From contig JAKEGK010000004.1 in assembly GCA_022627515.1 (NCBI GenBank), positions 1 to 40,890 on the forward strand: a stretch of DNA of 40,890 bases, given 5' to 3'. This DNA is from Gammaproteobacteria bacterium (lineage in GTDB: Bacteria > Pseudomonadota > Gammaproteobacteria > SZUA-152). Made by a program: the position numbers and the translations under genes. Shown one piece after another: positions 8,521 to 17,204 of the stretch; the first letter of the stretch is position 1; every line of letters starts with the position of its first letter. The notes under the pieces were generated by a model. It was not told the origin of the DNA and did no database searches. It saw only the letters and a list, made by a program, of their open reading frames with translations.

Positions 8521-8913
8521 ATGGCACAAACACAACATTACAGTACCGGCCGTCGTAAAAGCTCATCAGCCCGGGTTTTCATCAAACCGGGTTCCGGCAA
8601 CATTACCGTGAACCATCGTCCTCTGGATCAGTATTTTGGCCGGGAAACTTCGCGCATGATTGTGCGTCAACCGCTGCTATTGACGGCTCTTGATGCGCAA
8701 TTTGATATTGCCGTTACTGTTCGCGGCGGCGGAAATAGCGGACAGGCCGGTGCAATTCGCCACGGCATTACCCGCGCGTTGATGGAATATGATGAAACTT
8801 TGCGTCCCGCATTGCGCCGCGCTGGTCTGGTGACCCGCGATGCACGGGTGGTGGAGCGGAAAAAAGTTGGTCTGCATAAAGCCCGCAAGCGTCCGCAGTA
8901 CTCCAAGCGTTAA
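8521..8913 (+). CDS. rpsI: 30S ribosomal protein S9
   Basis: S9 is a small-subunit protein whose C-terminal tail reaches the P-site tRNA. The 130-residue product shows [18 protein letters not shown] at the start, the [18 protein letters not shown] motif and the basic tail [17 protein letters not shown] with the ending SKR. It is co-transcribed with rplM and closed by a strong terminator 22 bases after the stop. In many gammaproteobacteria petABC follows rpsI; here a porin and the cytochrome region follow. Confidence 0.98.
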   Translation: MAQTQHYSTGRRKSSSARVFIKPGSGNITVNHRPLDQYFGRETSRMIVRQPLLLTALDAQFDIAVTVRGGGNSGQAGAIRHGITRALMEYDETLRPALRRAGLVTRDARVVERKKVGLHKARKRPQYSKR

Positions 8914-8935
8914 TCAATTTAATGATAGTTCAGTT

Positions 8936-8965
8936 AAAAAAGCCGCGCATGTTCGCGGCTTTTTT
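8936..8965 (+). terminator. Terminator of rplM-rpsI
   Basis: AAAAAAGCCGCG, a six-base loop and CGCGGCTTTTTT make a textbook intrinsic terminator. The A-run on the left makes it possibly bidirectional. Confidence 0.93.
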
Positions 8966-9387
8966 ATTCCGTTATTAATTCCACTACACGCGTGGAAATT
9001 TGTTCGAAAACCATCAGCAATACAAAAGTACCAGCGTAATTCCAATCGACCCTGTTCCCTCTACGCCACAGATTTCACCAAAACCGGCGGACGTGGTGTT
9101 GCGCGGCTAGATAAGTTTCTGGCACACGTTGCTGAAACTACACACCGTAATGTTATGATCTCAAACACGGCATAAAAATTTCACAATGTTGTTTTTGGCC
9201 GAGCATCCAGTGTATTCAAAATGACCGAAACAGCGAATTTATGAACAATTTTTCGGCTGTTCCGTCTCTTCCATGCAACATTTCCAATAAAAAATGCCGA
9301 GGATTCGATATCAACCTGTTGTAATTTTACGAATAACTGTTATAACTACCCGCTCACTAGATATAAATCCATGGGGAGTAATCCAAA
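8966..9387. other. Non-coding stretch before the porin
   Basis: I see no convincing gene here; the open frames lack family motifs and ribosome sites. A plausible porin promoter lies near the right end: TTGTAA (9319-9324), a 16-base spacer and TATAAC (9341-9346), giving a leader of about 35 bases. GGGGAGT at 9372-9378 is the porin ribosome site. Confidence 0.5.
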
Positions 9388-10539
9388 ATGAAAATAAAAC
9401 CAAGTTTAATTGCTTTAGCAATTGCCAGCGCGGCAGGCGCGGCGGTTGTAACACCGGTTCAGGCGGACGTTACTGTATACGGCATAGCGCAAGTGGAGGC
9501 TACCGCAGTCAGTTGGCAGCAGGAAACTCCCGGCGCTTGTGACAACAATGACGCTGAAGTATCAGACCGTTGTGATGGTGTTGATCTTATTGATAACGCA
9601 CAAGGCCGTTTGGGAGTAAGGGCTACGGAAGACTTGGGCGCAGGTTTAACCGGCCTGGCTGTCTTCGAATTCAAGGCTGATACCGCGGACAACGATGTTG
9701 GTGCGAAAACCACCCAGGGCAACGATGGTGCTGGTAATACTGAAGAAGCTATAACAGTCAGCGGGATTTCTTTGACTCCTCGCGAGGCAATGGTCGGTTT
9801 GAAGGCTAGTTGGGGTCAATTGGAATTGGGTAACCTGAAGTCTGCTTATAAATATTTTGGCGGTGTGAAATACGATCCCTTTGTCGCCACGACCCTGGAA
9901 GCGCGCGGTAATGGCGGAATGTCGGGCGCCAGTGCCTATGGCCAATCAACCGCATTAGGACCGAATGGACCATATCCACGCGTCAGCGGCGTGTATGGCC
10001 ACATGGGTTTTCTGAAAGAGATGATCGGCTACGAGTACTCCGGCGGCCCGGTTAACATACGGGTGACCTATGGTCTTGCAGATGGCCGTGCTGATTATTC
10101 GGCTGGCGCGATGTACAATCCCGGGCAATTTGAATTGTTTGTCGCACTAACCGGCACCGGCGATACTTTGGATAATGGAGATGGTGAAAGTTATGATTCC
10201 TGGAAAGTTGGCGGTGCTGTCAAATTTGGCGCGCACAAGTTGGTCGCCCAGTACGAGCAACACACTTACTCAATCGATACTGCGCTGGAAGACGACGAGC
10301 CCACACATATGTTCATTGGATGGAATATGAAATTGGGCAAGAACACATTTGTAATCCAAGGCGGCCAATTGGATACAGACGATGATACCACGCCTAATGC
10401 GGACACCACTTATGCCGCACTGGGTGTTATTCATGGTTTTACCAAGTCAACGAGCGTCTTTGGCGGTTATCGTATGAGTGATGCCGACGATGATTCCAAA
10501 GAAGATGTGGTCACAGTTGGCCTGGTTAAAAAATTCTAA
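9388..10539 (+). CDS. Outer-membrane general porin
   Basis: This 383-residue protein is a 16-stranded Gram-negative porin for passive diffusion of small solutes. A classic signal peptide (KIKPSLIALAIASAAGAAVV, then TPVQA) ends near residue 26 and the mature chain opens with DVTVYGIAQVEATAV. The GRLGVRATEDLGAGLTGLAVFEFKA pattern of early strands is typical, and the last strand ends in a phenylalanine (GLVKKF), the barrel-assembly signal. The gene has its own promoter-like site and terminator, so it is a single-gene unit. A link with the cytochrome genes downstream is positional only. Confidence 0.92.
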   Translation: MKIKPSLIALAIASAAGAAVVTPVQADVTVYGIAQVEATAVSWQQETPGACDNNDAEVSDRCDGVDLIDNAQGRLGVRATEDLGAGLTGLAVFEFKADTADNDVGAKTTQGNDGAGNTEEAITVSGISLTPREAMVGLKASWGQLELGNLKSAYKYFGGVKYDPFVATTLEARGNGGMSGASAYGQSTALGPNGPYPRVSGVYGHMGFLKEMIGYEYSGGPVNIRVTYGLADGRADYSAGAMYNPGQFELFVALTGTGDTLDNGDGESYDSWKVGGAVKFGAHKLVAQYEQHTYSIDTALEDDEPTHMFIGWNMKLGKNTFVIQGGQLDTDDDTTPNADTTYAALGVIHGFTKSTSVFGGYRMSDADDDSKEDVVTVGLVKKF

Positions 10540-10568
10540 TCCTGGTTAAGAATTTTCGGTGTCATGGA

Positions 10569-10598
10569 AAACGGGGCTTTCAGCCCCGTTTTTTTTTG
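10569..10598 (+). terminator. Terminator after the porin
   Basis: ACGGGGCT and AGCCCCGT form an 8-bp stem with a three-base loop, followed by nine T. It separates the porin from the next gene. Confidence 0.92.
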
Positions 10599-10707
10599 CG
10601 TAATTTGATGTGACTGGAAATCTATCAGCAGTTATTTCAATTCTACATACCGCCCATTTAGCGGGTTTGTTATGATAAGTCCCCTGTTTAATCTGCTGGA
10701 TAGACGT

Positions 10708-11871
10708 ATGTGTAATATTTGGAAACCGTTAGCCGCAAATTTTCTAATTGCAGGATTCCTGATTGGTTTGGCAGGCTGCGCGTCCGGGCCGGTAAAACAA
10801 CATGACGCCGAAATTTACTGGCCAAAACCACCAGAAATCCCGCGTTATGTTTACGAAGGCACATTGCGTTCCAGCGCAACCTTGCAGGAAAAAGATACTG
10901 CCAACCAATTGCGCAGTATGGTCACCGGCGCCGGCAAAACAGATCAATTATCCTTTTCCAAGCCTTTTGATGTCGCCGCCCGCAACGGCAAGATAGTTGT
11001 AACCGATTCCGTCTACCGGATTGCCGTCATGTTTGACATACCGCGGCGCAAAGTTTATCCATTCGGGCATCGCGGTGATGGCAAAGGGCAGGGCATGTTG
11101 AAAAAGCCCATTGGTGTTGGCATGGATGGCAAGCAATGGACTTATATCGCCGATGTGAGCGAGCAGGATGTAAAGGTATTTGATCCCCTAGGTATGTATA
11201 TTAAAACCATCGGGAACAAGGATGTGTTTCAACGGCCGATCGATGTGGCGGCAAACGAAAAAGGCGACCGAATCTATGTGTTAGACGCGGGCGGTATTAA
11301 TTCCGAATGGCATCGCGTCATCGTATTTGACGGCGAAGGTAACAAGCTGAAGGAAATTGGACGCCGCGGCTTCAATGCCGGAGAATTTAATCTGCCGACG
11401 CAGTTGGCGGTCGTGAACGATGGAACGCTTTATGTGCTTGATGCGGGCAATTTCCGGGTTCAGGCGTTTTCACCGGAAGGCGATTTTTTGCGTTCCTGGG
11501 GAAAAGTCGGGCGAAACCTGGGAGATTTTGCGCGGCCAAGAGGCATCGCGGTTGATTCAGGGGGCAACGTGTATGTTTCCGATGGTGCGTTCCGCAATTT
11601 TCAAATATTCAATAGTGAAGGAAAGCTGCTGATGTTTATCGGCGAGCCTGGTCTCGAAGATAAACCGGGACAATATGTATTGCCGGCGGGAATCGCGATC
11701 GATGAAACAGACCGGATTTACGTGGTTGATCAGTTGCACCATAAGGTCGATGTTATCCGCAAATTGTCAGAGCAGGAAATCAGTCAAATCATGACGGCCC
11801 GGAACATGGGGCAGAAACCGCAAACAGCGGGTATCCCCGTAGACTCAGGCGAAGCGGTAAAAACACCTTAG
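10708..11871 (+). CDS. NHL-repeat beta-propeller lipoprotein 1
   Basis: This protein of about 387 residues has a lipoprotein signal (IGLAGCAS), so it should be anchored to a membrane, most likely the outer one. The mature chain starts with WPKPPEIPRYVYEGTL, a segment nearly copied in the NHL lipoprotein at 21875. A six-bladed NHL propeller follows, with recurring blades such as LAVVNDGTLYVLDAGNFRVQ and IAVDSGGNVYVSDGAFRNFQ. The start at 10708 has TGGA upstream at good spacing; an in-frame ATG at 10672 is weaker. NHL propellers bind proteins or other ligands and are usually not enzymes; here a scaffold role with cytochromes is inferred from position. Confidence 0.85.
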   Translation: MCNIWKPLAANFLIAGFLIGLAGCASGPVKQHDAEIYWPKPPEIPRYVYEGTLRSSATLQEKDTANQLRSMVTGAGKTDQLSFSKPFDVAARNGKIVVTDSVYRIAVMFDIPRRKVYPFGHRGDGKGQGMLKKPIGVGMDGKQWTYIADVSEQDVKVFDPLGMYIKTIGNKDVFQRPIDVAANEKGDRIYVLDAGGINSEWHRVIVFDGEGNKLKEIGRRGFNAGEFNLPTQLAVVNDGTLYVLDAGNFRVQAFSPEGDFLRSWGKVGRNLGDFARPRGIAVDSGGNVYVSDGAFRNFQIFNSEGKLLMFIGEPGLEDKPGQYVLPAGIAIDETDRIYVVDQLHHKVDVIRKLSEQEISQIMTARNMGQKPQTAGIPVDSGEAVKTP

Positions 11872-12413
11872 GCAAAATAACTCTCAACAAGCTGAAGATT
11901 TAATTAGTTTTGCATAGCTTTGCTGAGGTTGTACGACGATGGCAATACGATAACGAGTTCTTCATTAATCACTTAACATATTATTATCTCGAAGAAATAA
12001 TTTATAGATAGCTACTTACGTATTTTATAAGTATTCTAAAGATTATGTATTACGTATACCTGCATTTTTACATTTTAGCCTTCTGATTTGGTCAAGATTT
12101 GTTAAATTTGTTGCCGGATTTAACGATTGTGTTCAGAAACCGATTAAAGACCGACCGTTGGTCATTTTGTTGATAAGTTATTTGTTTGAACGACAATCAT
12201 CCAGTTGTTTTTATTCAATAAAATTTTAATCCTGAAAAATTTCGAAAATCATATAAAATTAAATTTATACCCAGGTATTTTGTTGACATAAAAGTTCACT
12301 GCATGATACAAAGCCACTACTGAGTGAACTATCTTTCTTTACTTTTTTTGTTTTAATTATAACTACCCAGGAATGGTGGTTAATCTCACAGAGCGAGAGG
12401 CAGGGGGTTACAT
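11872..12413. other. AT-rich regulatory stretch before the tetraheme gene
   Basis: No gene is visible in this 540-base region, which is much richer in A and T than its neighbours. Its right end holds the putative promoter and dyad of the tetraheme cytochrome gene. I see no clear terminator for the preceding NHL gene. The long untranslated spacer suggests complex control of the cytochrome. Confidence 0.6.
12283..12330 (+). promoter_or_regulatory. Putative promoter with an 8-bp operator-like dyad
   Basis: TTGACA (12283-12288) is a perfect -35 box, with GATACA (12305-12310) as a possible -10 at 16 bases. The perfect inverted repeat AGTTCACT (12293-12300) and AGTGAACT (12323-12330) brackets the -10. 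Since most of the dyad lies upstream of or at the start site, a DNA-binding regulator is a likelier explanation than an RNA hairpin. Confidence 0.5.
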
Positions 12414-13418
12414 ATGAACCATAAACTTTTTACTAAATCTGCAATATGCGCTGGTATCGCCGGTGCGACACTGGTAGTTTCAAGTGCCGCCATGGCTGCG
12501 CCAGTGGGAGGTACGGGCACAGGTATCGGCCGCGCGATGACCAGTATCTTTGATTCGTACCACAACTTAGGATCTACCAATATCCGTCCAACCACACCCA
12601 ACGGTGGAACACCGCCTAACCACAGTAATGATACGGCGGAAATTTGTGTGTTCTGCCACACACCGCACGGTGGTGATAACAACGCGGCGGTGCCGATCTG
12701 GAACAGACGTTTGAGTGACCCGGCTACCTACACGCGTTATTCTTCATTAGGTACATCGACATTTGATGCAACTGAAGCGCCGGTTGGTTCTGTTACCATC
12801 GCGTGTTTGTCATGTCATGATGGCACTCAGGCAATTGACTCCGTTATCAATGCCCCGGGATCAGGTGGTTATAATCCAGCTGGTGCGCGCATCGGCACGA
12901 ACTTCGTCGGTGACGACCAGGTGAACGGCATGCTGCATCCTGATATCGTGCAGAACCTGGGTACCGATCTGTCGAATGACCACCCGGTTAGTATGCAGTA
13001 TGCTGGTGGTGGTATTAGCACGACGGCGGCAAACGGTCCATCGAATGACCCGGACTTCCCGGCAGGTTCCAATCCTAAGCTGCATCCGCAAGGCTTTACG
13101 TTGAACAACATGGCGGCGCCAGCTACTTCACCAATTACTACTCTTTGGTGGATAGAGCGTGGATCAGAATCGTTGGTTAATGGCAGCCGTGACCGAACCG
13201 ATGTGATTTTCTACACACGTCTGGAAGCGGAAACCGGCGTGGCGGGTGGCGAACAGCCGTTCGTGGAGTGTGGCTCATGTCATGATCCGCATAACGTTGA
13301 CAATCCGACGTTCTTACGCGTATCCAACGGTATCCCGGCGGCATTGGCAACTGATTTCCCCAATGCAATTAGTCCGAATCGTGGAAGCGCGCTTTGCCTG
13401 ACTTGTCACATTAAATAA
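12414..13418 (+). CDS. Secreted tetraheme cytochrome c
   Basis: This 334-residue protein has a clear signal peptide ending AAMA-AP near residue 28 and no lipobox. Four heme motifs are present: CVFCH at C78, CLSCH at C131, CGSCH at C286 and CLTCH at C328, the last ending only two residues before the C terminus. Candidate distal histidines are in SYHNLG, FCHTPHG, LSNDHPVS and SCHDPHN. Motifs and their spacing match the first four hemes of the undecaheme protein at 23003. A strong ribosome site (AGGCAGGGGG) precedes the start and a terminator follows, so it is its own unit. Size and heme number resemble OmcE-type filament cytochromes, but polymerisation is only an inference. Confidence 0.88.
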   Translation: MNHKLFTKSAICAGIAGATLVVSSAAMAAPVGGTGTGIGRAMTSIFDSYHNLGSTNIRPTTPNGGTPPNHSNDTAEICVFCHTPHGGDNNAAVPIWNRRLSDPATYTRYSSLGTSTFDATEAPVGSVTIACLSCHDGTQAIDSVINAPGSGGYNPAGARIGTNFVGDDQVNGMLHPDIVQNLGTDLSNDHPVSMQYAGGGISTTAANGPSNDPDFPAGSNPKLHPQGFTLNNMAAPATSPITTLWWIERGSESLVNGSRDRTDVIFYTRLEAETGVAGGEQPFVECGSCHDPHNVDNPTFLRVSNGIPAALATDFPNAISPNRGSALCLTCHIK

Positions 13419-13448
13419 CCAAGTCACGCAATTGTAAGGAGTACAGAA

Positions 13449-13492
13449 AACTGGCAGCTGAGCGAATCTTGCTTGGCTGCCAGTTTTTTTTT
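13449..13492 (+). terminator. Terminator of the tetraheme gene
   Basis: AACTGGCAGC (13449-13458) pairs with GCTGCCAGTT (13476-13485) in a 10-bp stem followed by a T-run to 13492. It ends the tetraheme unit before the isomerase gene. Confidence 0.92.
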
Positions 13493-13619
13493 GCAAATAA
13501 ACATTCCGCTTAAACCCGCCATGAAATTTTTGTGTGACGTTAGTGTAAGGATATTTATATTGCATAATGCAATGGCTTTTTTTTAACATAATTATTCAGA
13601 TTATTCATTTGTAATCTCT

Positions 13620-14678
13620 ATGAACCATTCGAGGCAGCATTTCTTGTTGAGTAAAATTCTTCGTGCGGTTAGTTCGTTACACCGTGAGCCAAATCCAGTC
13701 GTTTTATTAATCTGTTTTGTAGTCATGTTTTTGACAACCATGGTTAAAGCGTCCGAGGGACTTTCAGACGGCGATTTTGCTTTGGTTAACGATGAAGTTA
13801 TTCCTGCCAGACAATATCTGGATGCGTTTCGAGAAGGGGTGCGTGAAACTTTTTATCACGGCAAAGTTACTGAAAAAGAACTGGACAATTTTCGGGACAC
13901 TGTGGCTCAAAAACTGGTTGATGAAACATTGTTAGTGCAGCAAGCGAAAAAGCTGGGGATCAAACCGGACCCGGACCAGGTGGCAAAGGAAATTGAGAAA
14001 GACACAGCCAGATATAGAAAACAGCAAAACTGGGAAAAAGGCAAGGATGCTATCATTGCATCTGTCAGGCCCAAAATAGAAATCAATAATACGATTGAAC
14101 AACTCAAGCAAAGAACTCAAAATGTTGCGGAACTTTCAGTAGCGGAAATAAGGAAGTATTATGAGCAGCATGCCGACCAGTTTACTGCACCCGAGAAATG
14201 GAATGTTTCGATTATTTTATTGAAGGTAGAACCGTCTTCGCCAAGCACAGCCTGGCAGGAAGCCTCCGAATTAGCCGAAGACCTGGTGCGCCGGTTAAGG
14301 GACGGTGAGAATTTCGAGGAATTAGCCCGCATTCACTCGGGTGATGAATCGGCGGTTGAGGGCGGCAACATGGGCTATATCCATACTGGTATGCTTTCCA
14401 GACCCGCGCAAGATGTGCTGAATACGATGGAACTGGGTCAAATTTCAGAGCCGGTGATGATTCTGCAGGGTGTCGCGATATTCAGATTGAATGGAATACA
14501 AGGCTCGAAACTGAACGAGTTTGATAACGTAAAAGACAGGGCGAAGGAATTGTTGCAGCGGAAACTGGGTGATGAAGCCTGGGAAAATCTGATTACAACC
14601 CTGCGTAAAAACGCCAAAATAGAAATCAACGATAAAGTAGTGAAGAGTGCGACCACGGGTCCACGTCCGCAAACATGA
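13620..14678 (+). CDS. Periplasmic peptidyl-prolyl isomerase, parvulin (PpiC/SurA) type
   Basis: This 352-residue protein has an N-terminal hydrophobic segment (VVLLICFVVMFLTTMVKA) that is a signal peptide or anchor. A SurA/PrsA-like helical chaperone region covers about residues 50-185. One parvulin domain lies at about 190-290, with FEELARIHSGDESAVEGGNMGYIHTGML as its core (in sequence: FEELARIHSGDES, then GGNMGYI). Such proteins fold outer-membrane or secreted proteins. Its place between the tetraheme and barrel genes suggests a dedicated folding helper. No clear ribosome site precedes the ATG; a 13-base dyad, TTGCAT-A-ATGCAA, lies at 13560-13572 upstream. Confidence 0.85.
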   Translation: MNHSRQHFLLSKILRAVSSLHREPNPVVLLICFVVMFLTTMVKASEGLSDGDFALVNDEVIPARQYLDAFREGVRETFYHGKVTEKELDNFRDTVAQKLVDETLLVQQAKKLGIKPDPDQVAKEIEKDTARYRKQQNWEKGKDAIIASVRPKIEINNTIEQLKQRTQNVAELSVAEIRKYYEQHADQFTAPEKWNVSIILLKVEPSSPSTAWQEASELAEDLVRRLRDGENFEELARIHSGDESAVEGGNMGYIHTGMLSRPAQDVLNTMELGQISEPVMILQGVAIFRLNGIQGSKLNEFDNVKDRAKELLQRKLGDEAWENLITTLRKNAKIEINDKVVKSATTGPRPQT

Positions 14679-15278
14679 GTATGGCATATACATGCTTGCT
14701 CTTAATGTGCTAATCCGTGTAGCCGGGTATGGTTTTATGCTTTTATCCGGGAATGGTAGTTCAATAAAGAAAGATCGAATTTTATTTGAATTTACGCGTG
14801 GATTTAGTTAGTGACCCGTTGATTCAGTAGCGGTTCCGTTATACCGTCGAAAGTGTGCATGGATGTGTGCGGCAGGCTGGCGCAGGACGTCAAAGTGGAA
14901 GACGGTATCATAGCTATATTGAAAATACGGAGTTCCGATTTTTACATAAAAAGCGCATGTTTCGTAATGATTACAAATAAAAAATCCGGATGCGTTCAGA
15001 GGTTCGTTAGTAGTTTTTGCGAAACATTTACACAGGTGCGTTAGCTGGCATAGACTGCTATCAGAAAGGCTAGCAATTGCGGCGAACGGAACAGAAAAAA
15101 TAACAAAAGGAAGCTTTTAATATATCCAGTTTCTTGCGGCTAAGCCGGAATCTGTTGCGTTGACCGATATTCCGGATACCCGCGTTTACGTGGAAGAAAT
15201 CAAACGATATTAATTAAGAGCGTCCATAAAAACTTTATTTCCAGACCTGTATAGGGGATTCTTGGGGGTGATCTAAAT
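14679..15278. other. Non-coding stretch with decayed coding traces
   Basis: This 600-base gap separates the isomerase gene from the barrel gene. A 63-codon open frame at 14853-15044 has no ribosome site or family resemblance. The right part contains a short coding-like remnant (15121-15213). I see no clear terminator. Confidence 0.5.
15121..15213 (+). pseudogene. Possible 3' remnant of a lost gene
   Basis: Read in one frame after a stop at 15118-15120, this segment encodes 30 protein-like residues (YIQFLAAKPESVALTDIP, then DTRVYVEEIKRY) and ends in TAA. There is no start codon or ribosome site. The composition looks like the C-terminal end of a real protein, so I suspect a deletion remnant, but I cannot name the parent family. 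Confidence 0.3.
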
Positions 15279-15365
15279 TTGTTTCACTTAGATCAACTGA
15301 TTGGATTGGTTAAGAGTGGTTGCGCTCGCGATCATGGCGTGATGGCTGATCGTTTTTTAAATTCT

Positions 15366-17111
15366 ATGCCCGTCAAATCTAAAACAATACTAATTTCAAG
15401 GAAGCCGCTTGGGTGTTGGATATTCATCTTATCGTCATTGGTATTTTCTGATGTTTCTTTTGCAATACCTATGGTGCCCATGGCTTATAGCGGCAGCCTT
15501 GGATACACCTATAGTTATATAAAATCAGAAGATGCCGAATCAGAAAATTCATCTCTAACCGCTAATATCTCAGGCAGCGGATTTATCTGGCAGCCCTGGT
15601 TTGTTACGCTTGGTGTAGGATTGAGTATCGGTATTGCGGACGCAAATTCCAGTACCGGTGGCAGTAGCACGTCCACGACGACAGGTTCCGGTAATATACA
15701 GTTTACCGTTTTTCCTCAAAGCCGCTTCCCATTTGTGATGTCGTTAAGCCGGACTGATAGCCGATTGGAAAACACCGGCGCTACATTCAGCGCCGATGAT
15801 TACTACGTGAATTACCGTATATTTATGAGTCAGACATACTACGCTGTAAGTGGCAGTGTAGCGCGGTTTTCCTATGATCATAATGCATTTGAATCGGAAC
15901 GCTCGGATTCCAGCAGCGACAGCGTAAGCGCAAGTTACCGGGCGAAAAAAAGGCGTCAGAGTTACAGCGTGAATGCAAATTACTCCACCTCTGAACGTTC
16001 AAATTCATCTTTAAAACCCAATACTTCACTCCTGGAATTTCAACATGATTATTCATCAGGGCCGGATATGAGCGTTTCATCGCTGGCCAGTTACACACGT
16101 AATGACTCCGGCGCCGATGGAGACATGGGTATTTTTCAAAATGCGCAAGCCAACAGCACTTTCTCCTGGCGTCCCATCGACCGCCCTTATACGCTTTCCG
16201 GTGGAGCCCGAATTGCCACGTCGGAAAGCGGCACAGGCGCCGAGAGCAATAGCCTGGCCACGAATATCGGCGCAAGTTACCGCGTAACCCGGTCGTTAAG
16301 AGTGCTGGCCCTGGCTTCAGTTAGCGCTACCGAAGCTGATTCAACGCAATCAGTGAACAGCGCGCAGAGTGTAAGCGCGAGTTTCTCGTCACAACAATAT
16401 TTTGTGGGTAGATTCAGCTGGAACTGGAGCAGTTCCGCCGGCGTTAATAATTCCTATACGACTATCGATGACGAAAGTGAAAGTGTGCAAAATGTCGCTG
16501 GCAGCCTCGGACAGACATTGAATCGCAGTTGGTCCGTGGGACGGACATCCAGTATGAATCTGGCGTTTTCACAAAACGGCAGTGCGAGTAAAAGTACCGA
16601 TATCGACGAACCTGTCTACGGACTAGGGCATGGCGTGAGTATGGGCTGGAGCCGCCACGGCATTAGCGCCAGCACTTTTTCATCGGTAACTGTTTCGGAT
16701 ACCCGTACTTTCGGTGATACCGAAACGAGTTTTCAGCAATTGACCGGACAACTCACGCAGCGCAATGCCTTGTCGCGTGTCAGCGCATTGTCAGCAAATG
16801 TCACTTTCCAGGCCAGTCAGCAGGAAATATCGCAAACTGAATCACCCAGTCAACCGAAAACACTCGCTGCTAATATAACATACACAAACGCTCGAACTTT
16901 TGGTATTTATCCGTTAAGATTTAGCGCCAAGTTGTCTTACAATAGGCGATTCGAAGACGATCAGGTAAGTGGGTCGGAAACGTTGGAGTCAGAGAATCGT
17001 TTTGATTATCGAATTGGATTACTGACTACTAACGCGACTTTTCGTATAATGACCACGGAAGGGGGAACAACATCGGAATCACTGACGTTTTCAATTACTC
17101 GATCATTTTAA
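15366..17111 (+). CDS. Large outer-membrane beta-barrel protein
   Basis: The product is about 581 residues from the ATG at 15366. A signal peptide (CWIFILSSLVFSDVSFA) is followed by chain rich in serine, threonine and aromatic residues in alternating beta-strand pattern to the end. The last strand ends SLTFSITRSF, with the terminal phenylalanine of outer-membrane barrels. The strands suggest a barrel of roughly 24 or more. A TTG start at 15279 has a better ribosome site (GGGGGTG) but adds 29 residues ahead of the signal. There is no CXXC near the mature N terminus as in MtrB. Triheme cytochrome genes follow directly, so a pore housing a heme chain is likely by context. Other PEP-CTERM-associated barrels look similar. 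Confidence 0.75.
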   Translation: MPVKSKTILISRKPLGCWIFILSSLVFSDVSFAIPMVPMAYSGSLGYTYSYIKSEDAESENSSLTANISGSGFIWQPWFVTLGVGLSIGIADANSSTGGSSTSTTTGSGNIQFTVFPQSRFPFVMSLSRTDSRLENTGATFSADDYYVNYRIFMSQTYYAVSGSVARFSYDHNAFESERSDSSSDSVSASYRAKKRRQSYSVNANYSTSERSNSSLKPNTSLLEFQHDYSSGPDMSVSSLASYTRNDSGADGDMGIFQNAQANSTFSWRPIDRPYTLSGGARIATSESGTGAESNSLATNIGASYRVTRSLRVLALASVSATEADSTQSVNSAQSVSASFSSQQYFVGRFSWNWSSSAGVNNSYTTIDDESESVQNVAGSLGQTLNRSWSVGRTSSMNLAFSQNGSASKSTDIDEPVYGLGHGVSMGWSRHGISASTFSSVTVSDTRTFGDTETSFQQLTGQLTQRNALSRVSALSANVTFQASQQEISQTESPSQPKTLAANITYTNARTFGIYPLRFSAKLSYNRRFEDDQVSGSETLESENRFDYRIGLLTTNATFRIMTTEGGTTSESLTFSITRSF

Positions 17112-17204
17112 GGCCGTGTAGTATAGTTCGGACTTCGAAACCAAAATATAACCAGAAATCGCGGAAAAAATAGATTGACGATAACAAGTAGGGAGGAGGG
17201 CTCT

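Noticed and set aside
8840-9175. A 111-codon open frame running out of rpsI
   Set aside because: It starts inside rpsI in another frame and crosses the rpsI terminator.
9388-10539. The general porin as part of the electron conduit
   Set aside because: It has its own promoter-like site and terminator, is an ordinary 16-strand diffusion porin by sequence, and is not adjacent to a heme protein gene.
14853-15044. A 63-codon plus-strand open frame before the barrel gene
   Set aside because: It has no ribosome site, no signal or domain features and biased residues unlike its neighbours.
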